A stretch of DNA of 5,510 nucleotides. Source: Chloroflexota bacterium. GTDB lineage: Bacteria; Chloroflexota; Ktedonobacteria; Ktedonobacterales; Ktedonobacteraceae. A program made the position numbers and the translations under genes. This document shows, in pieces, positions 5,032 to 5,510 of the stretch. The notes under the pieces were generated by a model that worked only from the letters and a program-made list of their open reading frames with translations, was not told the origin of the DNA and did no database searches. The stretch lies in NCBI GenBank assembly GCA_005881295.1, contig VBHS01000252.1, positions 1-5,510 of the forward strand. The letters are read 5' to 3'. Each line of letters begins with the position of its first letter. Within the stretch, counting starts at the first letter, position 1.

Positions 5032-5510
5032 TTACTCCTTTTCACTGCCATCTTGCACGGAGCCATCTACTTCTACGGGTTGACGCATACCTAACACACG
5101 TGCCGGAACACCAACTACCAGTGCCCCGGGTGGCACATCTCTGTTCACTACAGCACCTGCCCCTGTTCGAGCTCCCTCTCCCACCGTGACGGGTGCAACT
5201 AACATTGTATCACTTCCAATGAACGCTCCGTTACCTATATCCGTGCGGTTTTTTCTCACGCCGTCAAAATTGCAGGTAATCGTACCGGCCCCAATATTCA
5301 CTTGTTCGCCAACTGTGGCATCCCCAAGATAGCTAAAGTGATGCATAAATGTCTCCGCGCCAACGTATGAATTTTTGACTTCCGCATAATTTCCCATTTG
5401 AACATTACGTGCAAGGTAGGCGCCTGGACGACAATGGCTAAAGGGACCTACACTCACTCCGTCTTCAAGCGTCGCTTCTTCCAGCACTGAATTTCGAATG
5501 ATGCAGTGAT
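5032..5510 (-). CDS. glmU: GlmU C-terminal acetyltransferase domain, 5' part outside the window
   Basis: GlmU is bifunctional: the C-terminal domain acetylates glucosamine-1-phosphate with acetyl-CoA, and the N-terminal domain uridylates the product to UDP-GlcNAc, the precursor of peptidoglycan. The frame is open to the right edge (it reads HCIIRNS before the GTG at 5485-5487), so that GTG is not the true start and about 158 residues are visible. They form a left-handed beta-helix of hexapeptide repeats. Motifs match the GlmU acetyltransferase site: GPF-HCRPGA (Arg at 5428-5430, equivalent to E. coli Arg333), AEVKNS (Lys at 5374-5376), HHFSYLGDATVG (catalytic-type His at 5338-5340, equivalent to His363), and NIGAGTITCNFDG. 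The C-terminus carries a short acidic tail. AAGGAG near the stop doubles as a Shine-Dalgarno for the next gene. Whether the N-terminal uridyltransferase domain is present cannot be seen; a stand-alone sugar-phosphate acetyltransferase is possible. Confidence 0.88.
   Translation of the reverse strand, partial: HCIIRNSVLEEATLEDGVSVGPFSHCRPGAYLARNVQMGNYAEVKNSYVGAETFMHHFSYLGDATVGEQVNIGAGTITCNFDGVRKNRTDIGNGAFIGSDTMLVAPVTVGEGARTGAGAVVNRDVPPGALVVGVPARVLGMRQPVEVDGSVQDGSEKE

Noticed and set aside
5485..5487. GTG as a true start of a short stand-alone acetyltransferase
   Set aside because: The frame stays open to the edge, and the residues before it (IIRNS) fit the GlmU beta-helix, so the gene continues beyond the window.

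Overview
The window looks like an ordinary chromosomal segment of a bacterium of intermediate GC content. Two genes point right: infC, and an S41 processing protease. Three tightly packed genes point left: glmU, a CNNM/CorC-type membrane protein and HMG-CoA lyase. Nothing visible fixes the taxon. The extended IF3, the proline/tyrosine-rich tail on the protease and the mixed gene neighbourhood would suit Chloroflexota, perhaps Ktedonobacteria, but that is a weak guess from memory. No phage, transposase, CRISPR, tRNA or rRNA is visible.

Layout from left to right. Positions 1-190 are a leader with a good sigma-70-type promoter (93-121), a tandem 12-bp T-rich repeat (139-162) and a strong Shine-Dalgarno. 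infC follows and most likely starts at a rare AUU codon at 191. Positions 875-1136 are non-coding and hold a small hairpin, a large 60-nt imperfect palindrome and a probable promoter for the next gene. The S41 protease (1137-2594) is a membrane-anchored PDZ protease whose usual catalytic lysine position is threonine. It converges on the leftward cluster with only 8 bp between the stop codons, and a weak hairpin spans both stops.

The leftward cluster is transcribed from beyond the right edge in the order glmU (5' part missing), CNNM/CorC-family protein, mvaB. Gaps of 8 and 3 nt, with Shine-Dalgarno sequences inside or next to the preceding gene, indicate one transcript with coupled translation. 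The three products have no obvious common pathway: UDP-GlcNAc synthesis for cell wall, divalent-cation transport or membrane homeostasis, and HMG-CoA cleavage in leucine or ketone-body metabolism. I see no strong evidence for a new multi-gene system. The points most worth a second look are the AUU start of infC, the palindrome at 945-1004, the altered catalytic site of the S41 protease, and the separation of infC from the ribosomal protein genes rpmI and rplT.
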